From NCBI GenBank assembly GCA_019096195.1, contig JAGTXK010000073.1:682001-746000 (forward strand): a DNA stretch of 64,000 nucleotides, in the 5' to 3' direction. Made by a program: the position numbers and the translations under genes. This document shows, in pieces, positions 23,099 to 36,491 of this stretch; position 1 is the stretch's first letter, and every line of letters starts with the position of its first letter. The notes under the pieces were generated by a model. It saw nothing but the letters and a program-made list of their open reading frames with translations, searched no databases and was not told where the DNA came from. The stretch is from Boletus sp. NGJ. Its lineage: Eukaryota > Basidiomycota > Agaricomycetes > Boletales > Boletaceae.

Positions 23099-24722
23099 AG
23101 GGACATCAATGGCTGTCTCACTGCTCACATGGTTGCTCAGAGCAACCCAGACTTACGTCAAAAGTGACCTATGCCATCAGAAGATGAGCCTCTCACAAAG
23201 TGTCTTTGATTATCAGATCAGTGAGGAACCCTTACTTGTCCTCCACCTACTACCAGAGGAAAAACCACAAGCAGAACTCTGAGTAAATGTAAATTGTAAT
23301 CTGTATGGTGTTTTCTTAGTTGTCCTTTTTATATCATGACACTTGTTCATTATGCCATGTTTCTACTACTAGTACGTGTTTGTTGTAGCTTTGACTAATT
23401 TTGTAGCCTTGCTTCAATAATGAGGCCATGTATAAAGTCCCCAAATGCTGTGGTTTTCACATCCCAGTGCGCCTTCGACCATACCTCCCAAACACAAAGG
23501 AGCCAGTGATAAAACCAGGGGTTCTATTTCTTACACTGCTATGGGTGACTCTTTGCCTGCCTCTAAATGACAGAGGGCTGAGGCATTGTCTGACACTGAC
23601 CCTCCTGGTAAGCTTCTATCTCTATTTTTTTCCAGCTGACTTCTGGCTTTGTAAATATCAGAGGACAGTCAACCCAGGTGCTCCTTGTGCACTGCATGGA
23701 GAAATGGAGGGCAGCTCTGGCAGCTCCAACATCTTGAATGCATTCAAGTAGCCAAGCCTTCATGTTCATCCAAGCGGGCACTCAATACTGCTACACAAGG
23801 ACTAGACACCAATCTGATGGCTCCATCTTATGAGGGTGTGGAAGAGGATGAAGAGAGTCAGATTCAACCCTGGGTGCTGTCTGTGACTCCAGCAACACAT
23901 CCCCGGCCATCATTCACCCTTGCCCATGCTGGAGAACAGTTTAGCTTCATGTTACCAATGCAGAACATCAATGATTCAAACAATGGAGTATCATGCTTTA
24001 GGAACAGGTAACTTTGTCTATTTTTTTCACTATCTATTCATAATTTTTGTTAGGCCCTCATCAGTTGCATTGTCTTCTGCACTGTCTTCCCACAGCACTT
24101 CTGTATTTTCAGCTCTGTTGTCATGTGGGGGTTCGACAATTTCCACATTTTGTGTTTCCTCTGAATGTGCAAATACTGACTATGGTTACAACAACCTCTA
24201 CATTTCTACACAACATTCTCTCCAGCTTCATGCTGATAGTGTGCCACAGACCCAAACCTCATGTCACACATTGGAGGAGCCCATGCATACCATCTCACAC
24301 CCATTGCAGTTTGCTTCCTCTGTTCAGGGTGGTGAAGAACCAGCCAAGGCAGATCCTCCATCATTGCTATGAGGTAGCCAGTTGCATTGAACACATTCTT
24401 TTATCAAACTCCCTTTAACCATGTCAAGGACATACACCATGTTCACTATAGAGGACCCAGATCCTGACAAAGAAAACCATGTCATCAATGAAGCATCTTC
24501 AAGTGATGATGAACACATCGCTGAAGCAGCTCTCTATGGTATTGATGAGTATCAGCTCTGACTCGGTCCCAAAGTACTGAATGTTGGTCTTTGAACAGAC
24601 TATGCCAAGCATCAAAGTCTCAATCAAGCTAGTGCTGGTAAGACCTTTCCCCTTCATGATGATGCGTGGTTGCTATCATTCTGAACAGATTCTGAATAGC
24701 CAAATCATCCTGACAGTATTGA
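23099..24722. other. No recognised gene; weak coding-like stretches
   Basis: Plus-strand open stretches around 23430-24020 (for example SQIQPWVLSVTPATHPRPS near 23860) and 24160-24400 look faintly coding but match no family I know. They could be exons of a decayed gene or of an unidentified element. Confidence 0.3.
24421..24561 (+). CDS. Small acidic open reading frame of unknown function
   Basis: ATG 24421 to TGA 24559-24561 encodes 46 residues starting MSRTYTMFTIEDPDPDKENH and ending ALYGIDEYQL. Its Asp/Glu/Ser-rich composition looks protein-like rather than random and resembles the small acidic frame at 18356. It may be the last exon of a longer gene; nothing proves expression. Confidence 0.25.
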   Translation: MSRTYTMFTIEDPDPDKENHVINEASSSDDEHIAEAALYGIDEYQL

Positions 24723-25599
24723 TGTTACGACCTTCGTAACTTGGTGACATGTTACTGAGTAATCAACCTCCTAGTGGATTACCAGACTAGCTGAGCTTGA
24801 GCAAATGGCTCTCTAGGCCCGAGTTCCCTAGGTATGGGGTATCAACAGCTAGCTTTATGTAGAGTCTTCTCTGAGAGTGAGGGATGTCCCTACGACCAAT
24901 GGCAGAGTCTTGGACTTTGAGCAGAACCCTGTCTGCATTGGGGTTGCCGCTGATTAAGTGTGTGAACAATCCTGTCTGTGTTGGTGTTGCCGCTGGTTAG
25001 GCACGTGAATGGGTAGCAAGAAGACCACACAAGTGTGAAGTGATGATGAGGAGTATCATGAGCACAAGTGATATTACTTCCAGGGTGGGCACAGACACCT
25101 GAAGTAATGTGAAACCAAGAGTGTGGTAGATTACACAGTGTGAGGTGTAGATCAAGGTTAGGGAGATACAAGGGGGATCAGCTAACTATATATAGATCTC
25201 TACCCCTTTAGGGCAGGTGTAAGTGGAGTTACCATAAAGGGAAATGAGGGCCGAATTGAAAACGAGGCTGGAAGTGATGGAATACGGGCTATGTACAAGA
25301 GAACATAGCCAAGGAGGCAGTGTCTGATGTGAAGCATAGGTAAAGGATAAAACAGGAAATGAAGAGGACACAGGATAAAAGGAATAGCCATTGGAGAGAT
25401 CCAAGATCTTGCAAATGGCCGCTCACTGCCTAAAAGGCAGTGTTGTCGAGGGAGGTGCTGAGTGCTAGATGTTCTCCCATGAGGAAGCTTTCCCATGTTG
25501 TCTCTGAGAAGTTGAATGAGAGGTCTTCCCACAAGTTGTTGATGACTGGGGATGGGGGAAGTACGAAGGGAAGGTGTACTCCCTTCATTATCCGTAACA
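24723..25599 (-). repeat. 3' LTR of E1, family LTR-A (877 bp)
   Basis: Starts TGTTACGACCTTCGTAAC and ends TTATCCGTAACA, then ATTACCCTCC of the internal region (a purine tract on the sense strand). It is alignable with the other LTR-A copies through GTGTAGATCAAGGTTAG and TTTAGGGCAGG. Confidence 0.75.
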
Positions 25600-26900
25600 T
25601 TACCCTCCTTGTAGTTCTGAAGTTCCATCTCAGGAACTGTTATCTCTGTCATTGATGAGGTAGTTGGAGAGATCCCAAGAGGGGTCGAGGTGGTGGTCTT
25701 GGAGTCTAGGGGGACAGATAGAGGCCCTGTGTCCCACAACCCTGCAGCAAGTGCATCATTGTCTGGGGCAACCACATGACAGAAGGGACAGGCATATTGG
25801 GGGCAGTTGGGTCATAGGTGCCATACACTTCTATACTCGAAGCACCAGGGTCAGTGGAGAAAACTGTTAGGAGGGGGGCGGTTGGTGAATCCCATGGGAT
25901 CGGGATGACCATCCACTATGCCAGGAGAGAGGTGTCCCCTGCAGGTTCAGCGTGGGGAAGGGCAGGAGAGAGAGGGCTCCTTGTTGTAGTTGTTTCCAAT
26001 GGAGAGGGAACACGGGTTGTGTAGGGATGGGAGAGTCCTAAGGCAAAGAGGATGGTTCCGACCCAGTGTAGTTGCTGAGGTGGTCCCAAAACAGCTGATT
26101 CTGGTATGGTGGGGGTGTTTCGCTGGGAGGAATTTGGAGTGTCAACAGGGGTGTCGACAAGGGTACTTCTTGAGTCTCCTGCCGTTGATCCAGTTGTTCC
26201 TAGAGTCTCCTCACAGTTTCCATTAACATTTGAATTTCCCAATTGAGTGGGGAAAGGGAATGGAGTTCCAGCCCTATAACTACGTGGGTTGCCTGAAGAT
26301 GGGTCTGTTGGGGCGAAGAAAACTTCTCTTTGTTCATTGGACAATATAGAGAGAATGGGTTGGAGATTTCAAGAGATGAGGGAGAGTGGAAGTAGGAATA
26401 TGGTGAAATCAATTCCCTCAATATAGAGGAGGTCGAGAAGGAGATCCCGGAGGTAGAGGAGTTTGATGGTGGCAGTGAGAGTTCCCTGTGAGGGATTCTC
26501 ATTTGTCGAGCTCCAGGCAGTCCCGACGAGAATAGTGTGAAGGGCCACATAGACTCTATAGGCATGGGTTACTTGGATGAGGGTATCATTTGCTGAGAAG
26601 AGAGGAAGTCCTTTGAGGGCATGAAGTGTCTCAGTACTTTCAAGGATGGTGGCATAGAAAATGTGGCAGGCAAAGACTGGGAGACGTTGGATTCTCTAGG
26701 AGAGGGGAACCTGAGCCATCTACTAGTATATGTGGTGGTATGGGCAGTAGTCGATATGGCAGAAATGTTGGTGGGTGCTGGCATGTTTTGGAATGTCAAG
26801 GTCAGGATAGCATACTTGGAGGTGGGCTTGGATCAAGGTGTGTTGGACTCGAGAGATGGTGATCAGGAGGAAAGAGAGATCTTGGGGCATGGAGGTTTGC

Positions 26901-28620
26901 TCAGAGTTTGAACTGCTTTTTATAATCCCTCAAAATATTCTTGGTGTTTCCCAAGTTGGATTCAGTTTCCCAAGTCTGCTCGGCAGCAGTGTATCCTTTC
27001 CAGTGCACCAGGTATCGCCTTTGTCCGGCAGTCCCCTTGTGGTTAATGATGCTGTCCACCTCGTATTCTTCTTCTGTTCTGATTAGTTCTGGAGATGGCC
27101 GAGGGTAATTTGGTCCATGCTCTGGAGTTTCCTTATATGGGGACAGCAAGGAGGCATGGAATACATTGTGGATCTTTCATTGAGGTGGGAGTTTTGTCGA
27201 TAGGAGATGGATAATACCACTTATATGATTTCAAATGGTCCTGTCTGTTTTGGGGAGAGTTTTTGAGAGGGAACCTATAGTTTCAGGTTTTTAGCTTCTA
27301 GCCAGACTTTGTCTCCAAGTTTCCATGGTATGAAATGGAAGAGGGTTCTCTCCTTCATTTGCTGTTGTGCTAGCTTGTGTGCAGCTTCCGCTTCTAAGCG
27401 GGCATCCTCTAATCTGGAGAGGTGTTGTTCCAAGGCTGGAAGGAAGGTTTTTCCTAGTGGGGGATATGATCTGGGTTCATATCCAAGAATCAAGAAAAAC
27501 AGGGATTTTCCTGTTATGGAGTGTTTGGCAGAATTGTGAGTGAACTCTGTGAAAGGAAGGAGTTCCAGCCATTTCTGGGGTTGGCTGTTGCAGAAGATCT
27601 GTAGGTAGGTTTCCAATTCCTGGTTGTATGGTTCAGTTTCCCTATCAGTCTGTGGATGGTAAGCTGTTGAGAGGGCTATGTCATAATTCAGCAGTCTTGC
27701 CAATTCCCTTGCGAAGGCAGATGTGAATTGAGGTCCTAAATCGGATATGATTTTGTCATGTAATCTATATCATTTAAACACATGCTCGAAAAACAGGTGG
27801 GCTATGCCTGCAGCATCCACCATTTTTATGCAAGGGGTGAGAATTACCCCCTGTCATATCCTGTGCAACTTGACAAGTCCAACTCCAGACCTCCATACAT
27901 AACTCCGATGTGTTCTCCCTCGGAGTACGCTCTCATACCCTCAGACTTGTAACTCACCCCACATAGTATTCCTACTTCCTCATTCATACATAAAGCTATG
28001 TCCTACTCATCTATCTTAGTCCTGCTTCATAGCTGTCTTCGATCCAGTGTCTGTCTCACTTAGGAGCACTGCTCTGGTGAGGTCCCATCTCCATTCCTAA
28101 TTACTCAGCTACTACTTACTCATTACACCTTACGAACTCTGTTAGTAATCTTGTTTCCGATTGTATATAAACCTTCACTACTACTCTTGTAAAGTTAGTT
28201 CGAATATCAACTCTGAACACCACTCCTGTCCTCCATTGAAGTCTCGACAACTCACTCCAATCCTCTGCTTGACTTGACATTCGACCACATCAAGTTTAAA
28301 TCTCTGATCTTATTATGTTCTCGAAATATGGGACATTAGACTCGAGCAAGGGTGCACCACATAAGGTGAAGCCAAGTTCTGACACCCTCAAGTAACTCTG
28401 GTCCTTCGGAGTTGCATTGGAGTTGTCCATTCCTAACACCCCCTTACTAAGGCCATGGTCAACCACAACCATAACAGAATCAAATCCATTCACTGGGGAA
28501 AGGTCAGTGATCAGATCTATGAAGAGGTTTTGGAATGGGCAGTGTCCTTCAAAGGCTAGTGGAGTGATTGGTGGCATAATGAGGTGAGTCTGGACCTTGT
28601 TGCTTTGGCAAATGGCGCAG
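26901..28620 (-). mobile_element. E1 integrase and chromodomain region (fossil)
   Basis: The chromodomain is at 26901-27149. The integrase core and C-terminal part at 27275-27703 show STAYHPQTDRETE and WLELLPFTEFTHNSAKH, and another integrase stretch at 28440-28620 includes LFIDLITDLSPV. The two integrase stretches are separated by the LTR-C insertion. The chromodomain would direct insertion to heterochromatin in live relatives. Confidence 0.7.
27852..28438 (+). repeat. Solo LTR, family LTR-C (587 bp), inserted in E1
   Basis: Begins TGTCATATCC and ends CATTCCTAACA, with the duplication CCCCC at 27847-27851 and 28439-28443. The uninterrupted target is visible in E5 near 54522 (GAATTACCCCCTTACTAAG). 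Plus-strand TATA-like signal TGTATATAAACC. Same length as the copy at 19082-19668. Confidence 0.9.
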
Positions 28621-29507
28621 CCAGCAACATATTTTTGAACGAATGTAGTGAGTCCAGGCCACCAGTAGTCTTTGGCTAGAAGAGCAGTGGTTCAAAGGTG
28701 TCCTCTGTGTCCTCCCTTGAGGGAGGGATGGACGGAGGATACCAGCTCTTGTCGGGCTGGTCCTGGAATGTACATTCGATTCTTGAAATACAAGTTGCCA
28801 TTGTCAAATGTCCAGTCTTTTCATGTTGGATCTTCCAAAGAGAGGTTTGTCTTTTTTCATTTGTTCCAGGGCAGAGAGAATCAGGGGGTTGGATGAGGAG
28901 GATCCTTAATTTTCTCAGCTAGTGCCAAGTTGACCATTTGGACTTGATGATCAAAGGCTTCTGATGGGAGAAGTTGGACGTCTTCATTATCTTTGGAAGT
29001 ATTGATTTCATCTCAATGGGATAGGGCATCAGCAGGGGCCATCTTGGTTCCTGACAAGGCGTGGTAGACCATATCATAGTCTTACAGGAACAGGAGCCAC
29101 CATGCTTGTTGTTGAAATAGCTATCAGGGTTCTTTGAAGAAGGTGAGGTTCTTGTAATTGGTTAGCGCCATCACAGGGTGGGGCAATCCAAGGAGGTATT
29201 GCCACCATTCCTTTAGACCTCATATGACAGCCAAGAGTTTTCTGTCATATATATCATAATTTCTCTCTGCAGGAGAGAAAGTCTGGGAGAGATAACCACA
29301 AGGTTGCATGTCTCTGTTATCATTGTTCTACATGAGTACTGCTCTGGATGCAGTGAGAGAAGTGTCGGTCATAAGGGTGAAGGGTTTGGATGTATCAGGG
29401 AATGCAAGGACAGGTTTCTTCATGAATGCTGCTTGGAGGGTTCTGAACAACTTTTCTTGGGATTCTCCCCATGACCATGGCATCTTCTGTTTTGTGAGGT
29501 CTAACAG

Positions 29508-30850
29508 TGAAAGAAAAAAGGCCTTAATATCTCAAGGGGTGCTAAGTGTGCTATCCAAGAGAGAGAAAAGGAATTCCAAAGCTACCAAATACAGGTGTTA
29601 TGAAAGGAACTTGCAATGGATGAAAGAAAGAAACCTAGACCTAATATCTGAAGTGTTGCTAACGAAAGCAATATGCAACCGAGAGAAAGGCAATTTCAAG
29701 ACTAAGTGAAACATGGTACTCTACCGGCTACTTATATACTACCGATAGTGGCGCACAGGACCGTGCTATGCTATGACGTCGTGGGTACTGGGTATGACAT
29801 CACAGGAACGAGAGAATGTTAGTGTCCAATGGCAAAAGGGAGAAACAATGGAATGAGATGTGTGTGGTATGCGCATGTAAGTGAAATGTAGTCCGGAGCG
29901 CTCTAGGCGTGGCTACATGTGATATATCTAAGGGGAACTAATAGATAGGAATGGAGATGAGAAACGAAAGAAGAAATGAAGGGGTGATGCATAAGGCATC
30001 GCATATGATGATCATTGGATCTGATATCGAGATGGGATCATATCGGGTGTTAGATCGGGTCTTGTCTATGTCTAGGGGTTAATCTAGTGTGGGCTTGATT
30101 AGTACTTGGCGGTGCGAGGGATGATCTGTGGTGTGAACCGGGGATTGAGGGTTGAGCGGGGGGATTCAAGGATTTAGAGGCGAGCTCCTGATTAGTACTT
30201 GTGTAGTGTACCGAGCACTGCGTCAGGTACGGTCTACGGGCCTTGTGTGAATACCGAGCACTGCATCAGGTATGTCCATGGGGTGTAGCAGTTTAGAGGC
30301 GTGTGGGCCTGTGCTTGTGGCAGTGAACACCAGGATTTAGCTGTGAGGCTACTTGGTGTTGTAGTGTAATGGGTACAATGGGGGTATGACTAGTGAAAGT
30401 GTACATAGGTGTAGTCAATGGTATGGTGTATCATATGGGGGAGGACACGGTGAGTGACTACTCTAGGTGTATGCAGGGTAAGGCTAGGGTGGAGATTGGT
30501 GGGGCTAGGCAAATGTATCGTCTGTGGGTAGTGCAAGAGTGTAGGTGGGATCATTAATATATAGATGGTATCAACGGTGATCATTTCATGTTACTACGCT
30601 ACTTATATACTACCTATGGTCCTTGGTTTAGGGCCGGCATGGAAGCTACTAGAATGTTCCATATGACATACGGTGATGTAGTGGGGTCGAGGCTGTTCTA
30701 TGGGTATAGGGTTGTGACATAGTCTGACGTAGGTATGACATATGGTCTAGACTTAAGATCTAGGTGTAAGTTAACTACATAATCAGTTCGTGGGGTCGCT
30801 AAGCCTTAGCTAACTACAATATTGAAAGGAAAAATGTCAAAGTTGTTTCA
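29508..30850 (-). repeat. Left (3') LTR of E2, family LTR-D, containing a nested LTR-B
   Basis: Starts TGAAAGAAAAAAGGCC and ends GTTGTTTCA. Without the nested 988-bp LTR and its duplication it is 350 bp, matching the right LTR of E2. It contains the antisense TATA signal CTTATATACTACC near 30602. Confidence 0.88.
29601..30588 (-). repeat. Solo LTR, family LTR-B (988 bp), inside E2's left LTR
   Basis: Begins TGAAAGGAACTTGC and ends GATCATTTCA, with the duplication TGTTA at 29596-29600 and 30589-30593. The host LTR text (CAGGTGTTACTACGC) is seen uninterrupted in the right LTR of E2. It is therefore younger than E2. Confidence 0.9.
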
Positions 30851-31407
30851 TCACCCCCTTTTTAGCCATCGATCTCCTGGTCGACGATGATACCGGTGAG
30901 CTTGACATTGCTATGAGGTTCAGGGATTTCGAAGAGGTAGTCGGGGAGGTGGTTGAGGGATGCCACGTATGAGTGGAAGGATGGGTCGTCGAATAGCGAG
31001 GTGCCGGGGAATGTGCACGTGGGGCAGTCACATTCGCTGTCTGCAAGGGTGCGGATGGCGGTGGGGTTCTCGCAGTGGAACTTCTCAATTGCCTGTGGAG
31101 CGTTTGAGATGTTCTTCTTCAGTTCCCAAGTGTGCTCCTCGCGGGGGTATCCTTTCCACTGTACTAGGTACTCCGTCTTGCTGCATCACTTACATGAGTC
31201 GGCAACGTATTTGACCTCGTACTCTTCTTGTTATTGGACGATAACCGGGGGTGGTGGTTTTGGTTTCATCTAGGAGGGGGATGTGCCAGGGTGATAGGGC
31301 GTAAGGAGTGATTCATGGAAGATGGGATGGATTCCCTTCCATGTCTTCAGGAGGTCGAGCTTGTAGGAGGCCTTGCCTACCTTTCATTTCACTCTGAACG
31401 GTCCGTG

Positions 31408-32349
31408 TCATTTATCGTCAAATTTCTTCGTTGGTCGGTCGGTTCGGATGTGGGTCCCTTCAAGTAGGACCTGTTGACCAATGGTGTATTCGACGGCAGG
31501 GGAGGCATGCTTGTCATGTGACTTTTTCATCGCCTGTGCTGCTTTCTCCAGTGCGTCCCTTGCTAAGTTGTGGTGTGCCTTCATTGTTTCAGCAAAGGCG
31601 GTGGTGGACTCATTTTGCACTTCCACTCTTTTGTTGGGTATGAGTGGTTGTTGCCCATAGTTGAGCAGAAATGGCGAGACGCCTGTGGCACTGGTGGTTT
31701 GGGAGTTGTGGATGAACTCGGCTAGTGGTAGCCATTCTGCCCAATCGGTTTGGCGGTGGTTGACGTAGATGCGTAGGTATTTCTCTACTTCTTGGTTGAT
31801 GTGCTCCATCTGGCCATCAGTTTGAGGGTGGTAGGCCATGGATGGGTTGGCTTCGATGCCAAGGAGGGAGTAGAGGTTGCACATGAACGATGACACGAAT
31901 TGTGTTCCTCGGTCTGAGATCACCTTGTGGGGGACGCTGTGGAGTTTGAATATTTGGTCGCGGAAGACTGTTGCGACTCCTTGCGATGTGATGGTGTCCA
32001 TTACCGGCGTGAGATGAATCATCTTTGAGAAACGGTCGACGATGACTAGGATGGTGTTCTTGCTGTCAGATTGGGGGAGGGGGCTGATCAGATCTACAGA
32101 GATGATCTCCCATGGGGATGATGGGATCTCGTTCGGGTGGAGTGGTGTGTGGATTGCTGAGGTTTTGGCTTTAACCTTTTGGCATGTGTCACAGCCTTTT
32201 ATGTATGACTCCACGTCTCTGCATAGGGATGGCCAATAGTACTCACTCATGATTAAGTCATGCATTCGCCAGATACTGGGATGGCCAGCAATCGGGTGGT
32301 CATGGTTAGCGATGAGGATGTCCTCTCGAAGCTTTGCGTCGTTTGGCAC
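31408..32349 (-). mobile_element. E2 integrase region (fossil)
   Basis: A 313-codon open stretch. The N-terminal zinc-binding part has HDHPIAGHP..MSEYYW..CDTCQKVKAK (HHCC). The core has ISVDLISPLP, VIVDRFSKMIHL and AYHPQTDGQMEHINQE, with C-terminal integrase text FDDK at its end. Such integrases insert cDNA into host DNA. Confidence 0.85.
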
Positions 32350-32559
32350 GTATACGAGCGATTTCCAGTGGATGAGTCCTCCTTTTGGGTCCAGGGTGAG
32401 TTCTCCTTTTCTAGGCCGTCTTTGGCAAACTGCTCGAGTTTGTACTGCATTTTAGTGATTCTTGAGAGCGTGCTTGCTGGTGTGACAGCCTTGAGGGAGA
32501 CTGTCATGGAGGTTGGTGATGGTGGGGGTGAGAAAAGCACGTCGGGGAGTAGTGTTTGC

Positions 32560-33760
32560 ATGGTGTTATCAGATGTCACCCCTTTTCAAAGTCTGGCCTC
32601 CTGAACAGAGGATCCGTGGGATTGGTTTTACCAGGTCTGTGGCTGATTACTATGTGGTATTCCTGTAGTACTTGTTGCCATCTGGCCTGGTGGCATGTGA
32701 GATCCTGTGGTCAGCGGAAGAACTTGAGGTTCTTGTGGTCCGTCCAGATCTCAATTGGGTGCGTGGCTTCGAGGAGGTATTGTTGTCATTCGTTGAGAGC
32801 AAACATGATGGCTAGCATCTCCAGGTCTGCCGCGTGGTAGTTCCACTCAGCATTGTTGAGGGAACAGGAGATGAAGGTGACGGGGTGCCATACACCATCA
32901 TGTCGTTGGGAGAGGATGGCGCCAATGCCGATGCCGGAACCATCGGTTTCAATGCGATAGGGGTCGTTGTTGGTTGGCATGGTGAGCGCCAGGGTGGAGA
33001 AGATGGTATCCTTGAGGGTTTGGAAGGCCTCTTGGCAGGCTGTCGTCCATTTGAAGTCTTTTTTTACCGACGTGAGCGTGTTTAGGGGGTGTGTGATCAT
33101 GGCAAAGTTCTTTACGAACTGTTGGTAGAAGTTGAGAAATCTGAGGAAACCTCTTAGCGTCTTTTTCGAAGTGGGGACTGGCCAGCTTTTGATGGCTTCC
33201 ACTTTCTTTCTGTCCATCTTTACCTTGTCTTGTGCGACAATGAGCCCGAGGAACTCGGTCTCTTGGACTTCGAAGTCACACTTATCGTGGCATAGGTAGA
33301 GGTGGGCGTCCCTTAGGATTTGTAGTACCTCGTGTACTACCTTTCGGTGCTCTTCAAGTGTCTTCATGAATATCATGATATCGTCTATGTAGATGACCAC
33401 TACGCCTCGGTCCACCAAATTCTTGAACAGCGCGTTCATCATGGTTTAAAACGTTGCTGGAGAGTTGGTGAGTCCGAAGAACATCATGAGCAGCTTGAAT
33501 AGACCACGGTTTGTTCGGAAGGCTGCCTTCCATTCGTCTCCGTCTGCCATCCGCACATTGTTGTAACCCCACCTCACATTGAACTTGGTGTAGTACTTGG
33601 CCAACTTGAGTTTGTCGACCAGTTTGTTTATGAGTGGGAGGGGGTATCAGTTTCATTTGGTTACTGCATTTAGCTTGCAGTAGTCTTGCACAGGGCAGAG
33701 GCGTCCATTCTTCTTTTTGATGAAGAAGAATGCCAACACGAAGGGGGATTTGGAAGGTCA
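32560..33760 (-). mobile_element. E2 reverse transcriptase / RNase H region (fossil)
   Basis: RT motif [11 protein letters not shown] near 33395, thumb text RGFLRFLNFYQQFVKNFA near 33140 and RNase H-like ALTMPTNNDPYRIETDGSG near 32950. The order matches Ty3/gypsy Pol. Confidence 0.82.
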
Positions 33761-34997
33761 TATTCTTCTGGATTTAAGATTTTCTTCGAGGAAGGCATCG
33801 AGTTCCTTCTGCTCGCCAGGGTTCAGCAGGTAGACCTTGCAGTCCACTTCATGGTTTCCTGGTAGGAGTTTGATGGCGTGATTCCAAGGATGTCTTGGGG
33901 GTAGTGCGTCGAAACTCTCTTTGTTGAAGACGTCCTTGAACTCATGGATGTATTTCAGGTGGCTTCCTTGAAGGTTTTCTTTTTCTTTTGGGCGTAGTCT
34001 TTGATGGCTACCTCTGTGGCGACATTTCAATTTCGCATGTACTCTACTACATTGATTTCAAATAGGTGGTCGCCCTAGGAGGGCATGTAGTCTATGTCCA
34101 TCTCGTCTTCCTCTTCGTCTATGTTGTTCGTGACATGGTCTCCCTTACAGTGGAAGGAGATCCTACCTGTTTTCCAATCAATGGCTGGGTTATGCATTTT
34201 CAGCCAATCGTGTCTGAGGAATATTGTGTTGGGCCCGAGGTTTGTCACAGCAAGGGCCAACTGTTCTTTGTGGTCGTGGACTTGGAGTTCGAGTATCACG
34301 AACTTTTCTACTTTGCCTCTGGCATTTGGTGTGCCATCAGCATTGTATACGGTGAGGGGATGAGGGAGTGAGTGGGTGGGTACCCCCTTTTGAGCCACGA
34401 ACTTCTCGTGTATGGATGATCCAGTGCAACCCGAGTCGATCAGTGCCTTGACTTCGGCAGTCTGTCAGTTCGCAAGGGTCACCTTGACAGGGATCTCCAA
34501 GGAGTTTCATTTGGTTGATCGGGGGGAGGCTTTCTGGAATTTTGGGGCATGCTGTAGGTCGTGGAGGATCCAGTACATGTCTTCATTGGAAAGTTTGCGG
34601 AGGTCTTGCACGAGGTCCCAAAACACTTCAATCATTCTGGTATCATGAACAAAGGACTTGAGGTGGTGGATGCTTTGTTCTACATCTGTGTTTTCCACCT
34701 GGGCCTTCATCCAATGTATAGACCAAGGGTCTAACGTGTTCAACCATGAACGAGAGGACACCTCTTTCTTTCGTACTTCTTTGGGGTGTTTGTGGGGTAT
34801 AGTGTCGGCGTCGTTCGGTCCATTGTCTTGTTTTACAGACGGTGCGAACTTCACCTTTCATGGTAGGATGGTCACGCTTTTGACTGGTGGGGTGCCAGGG
34901 AGGTTCACTCAGTTCTCAGTTTCAGTCTTGTCAATGTCTAGAATCATGAATTTATTTTTCGACAATAACTTAGAGGGTACAGTAGGCCGACTGGTGT

Positions 34998-36491
34998 CTA
35001 CTGTACAAGTTGAAAACCTGAGTCATTTTTTACATCTGAAGCATATACTACTGGCTCCTCCTGAAGGGCTTCTGCAGAGTCCATCATGGCCCGGATGGCT
35101 GCAAACATATCTGAGGACACTTCTTGTCTGTTTACTGTAATACTTCTCGCCTGTGGGCGAGGGTGGGGGGGGTGGTCTGCACACAGCCACAGCTTTTGGC
35201 ACTTTCTACATAAACCAGCCGTGTGTGCCTTGTCAAGCTCCATAGGAGCACCTTGTCTGGGGAATGTCCTGGTCTGCTGAGGGTGCGGGCGCCGAGGAGG
35301 GAGGTGCAGTTGTTGGCGGGGCATAGTAGGGGCAGGAATGAAGCGCGGGTTGTAGGTTGGGCCCGTCACGTAGACAGAGGTGGCTTTCTTGCGCTCTGCA
35401 ATGGCGCCAAGCACTTCCTCCGCCCGTACGAGGGCCTGTTCCCACTTGTGAATGTCGGTCGAGCCGATGAGATCGGGCTTGTATCTCTTGACGTACTCCA
35501 CCAGTTCATTTCGGGCCTGGTGGCGAATTTGGTTGACGATCATTCGCCTGTTGATCCACATGTTGAATTTGGCCTCCATCGCCAGTTGGTAAAGCCGGGT
35601 GAAATAATCCTCAACAGCATCCTTCCCCTGCCAGAGGGAAAAGAGCTTCTGTTTGGCTTGCCTGGCGAGGCCGGCGGGTTGGAACGTCTTCTTGAGCTTG
35701 TCTACAAAGAACTCATAACTGATGAGGGTGTAGGCATTGCCCTCTGCCAGCAGGTCTGAGAACCGTCCAGCGGCATTGTCTCCATGCATATACGATAACA
35801 TGATGAGGATCTTCTGCCGGTTGGTTGGTTCCATTTTGAAACTGCTCAAGTACAAGGTCATTGTGCACCACCACTGCACAAACCTCTCCTTATTCCCATT
35901 GTAATGTTCTGGCTTTGAGGCCAAGGACTTCCCAATTCAGGGGGAAGTCGGGGGAAATCCATGAGCTGGTGCCCTCAGCTGCCCAGGTGAACTTGGGTGG
36001 GATGGGGGTGATGGCGGGGATGGTAGAGGACAGGAAGGAGGAGGGCCCTGCTGAGGGACCCGGGGTGTCCTGGTGGGGGATGGAATGTTGACCTGGATGG
36101 GGCCCGGAGAGGGGGGGTCCATGTGAGGGACTTTGATGGGAGGTGGTGGTCCAGCCGCTTCAGGATCTGCCACGAACTGCTGGTGCCAGATGTTGTATCG
36201 GAGGACCGACTGGTGCAAATTGTACTGTGCCACCTCGCACTGTAGGTGTGCAGCTACTGGAAGATATGGGGCCAGCTGGGCCAGCTGGAGGGTAGGAAGG
36301 CTCTGGGCTGCTGCCCTCTGGGCGAGATCCATGAAACTCCCTGGAGCGACAGGAGCAGCAGAGGCAGGGCGGCTGTACAGGCTCAGGATGGTCGTCATCG
36401 TGGCGAAGTCTGGCGAGTTGGGTAAGGTGGGTGATTGTTCGTACATGCCGGGTAAGCGTCGGCGAGTAGGTGGTGAGGGTGGTGTGAACAA
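34998..36491 (-). mobile_element. E2 Gag region (fossil)
   Basis: The N-terminal part (36491-35937) is Pro/Ala-rich. The capsid-like part (35924-34998) contains PEHYNGNKERFVQWWCTM and FFVDKLKKTFQ, typical of chromovirus Gag. A Cys/His knuckle-like segment (CRKCQKLWLCADHPP) is near the end. Confidence 0.8.

Noticed and set aside
17066-24722. A complete further retroelement between the solo LTRs
   Set aside because: No integrase, RT or Gag wording is present between them, and each LTR has its own matching duplication, so they are separate solo LTRs.
35223-35759. 178-codon open stretch on the plus strand
   Set aside because: It is antisense to the E2 Gag region, which has clear chromovirus Gag wording on the minus strand.
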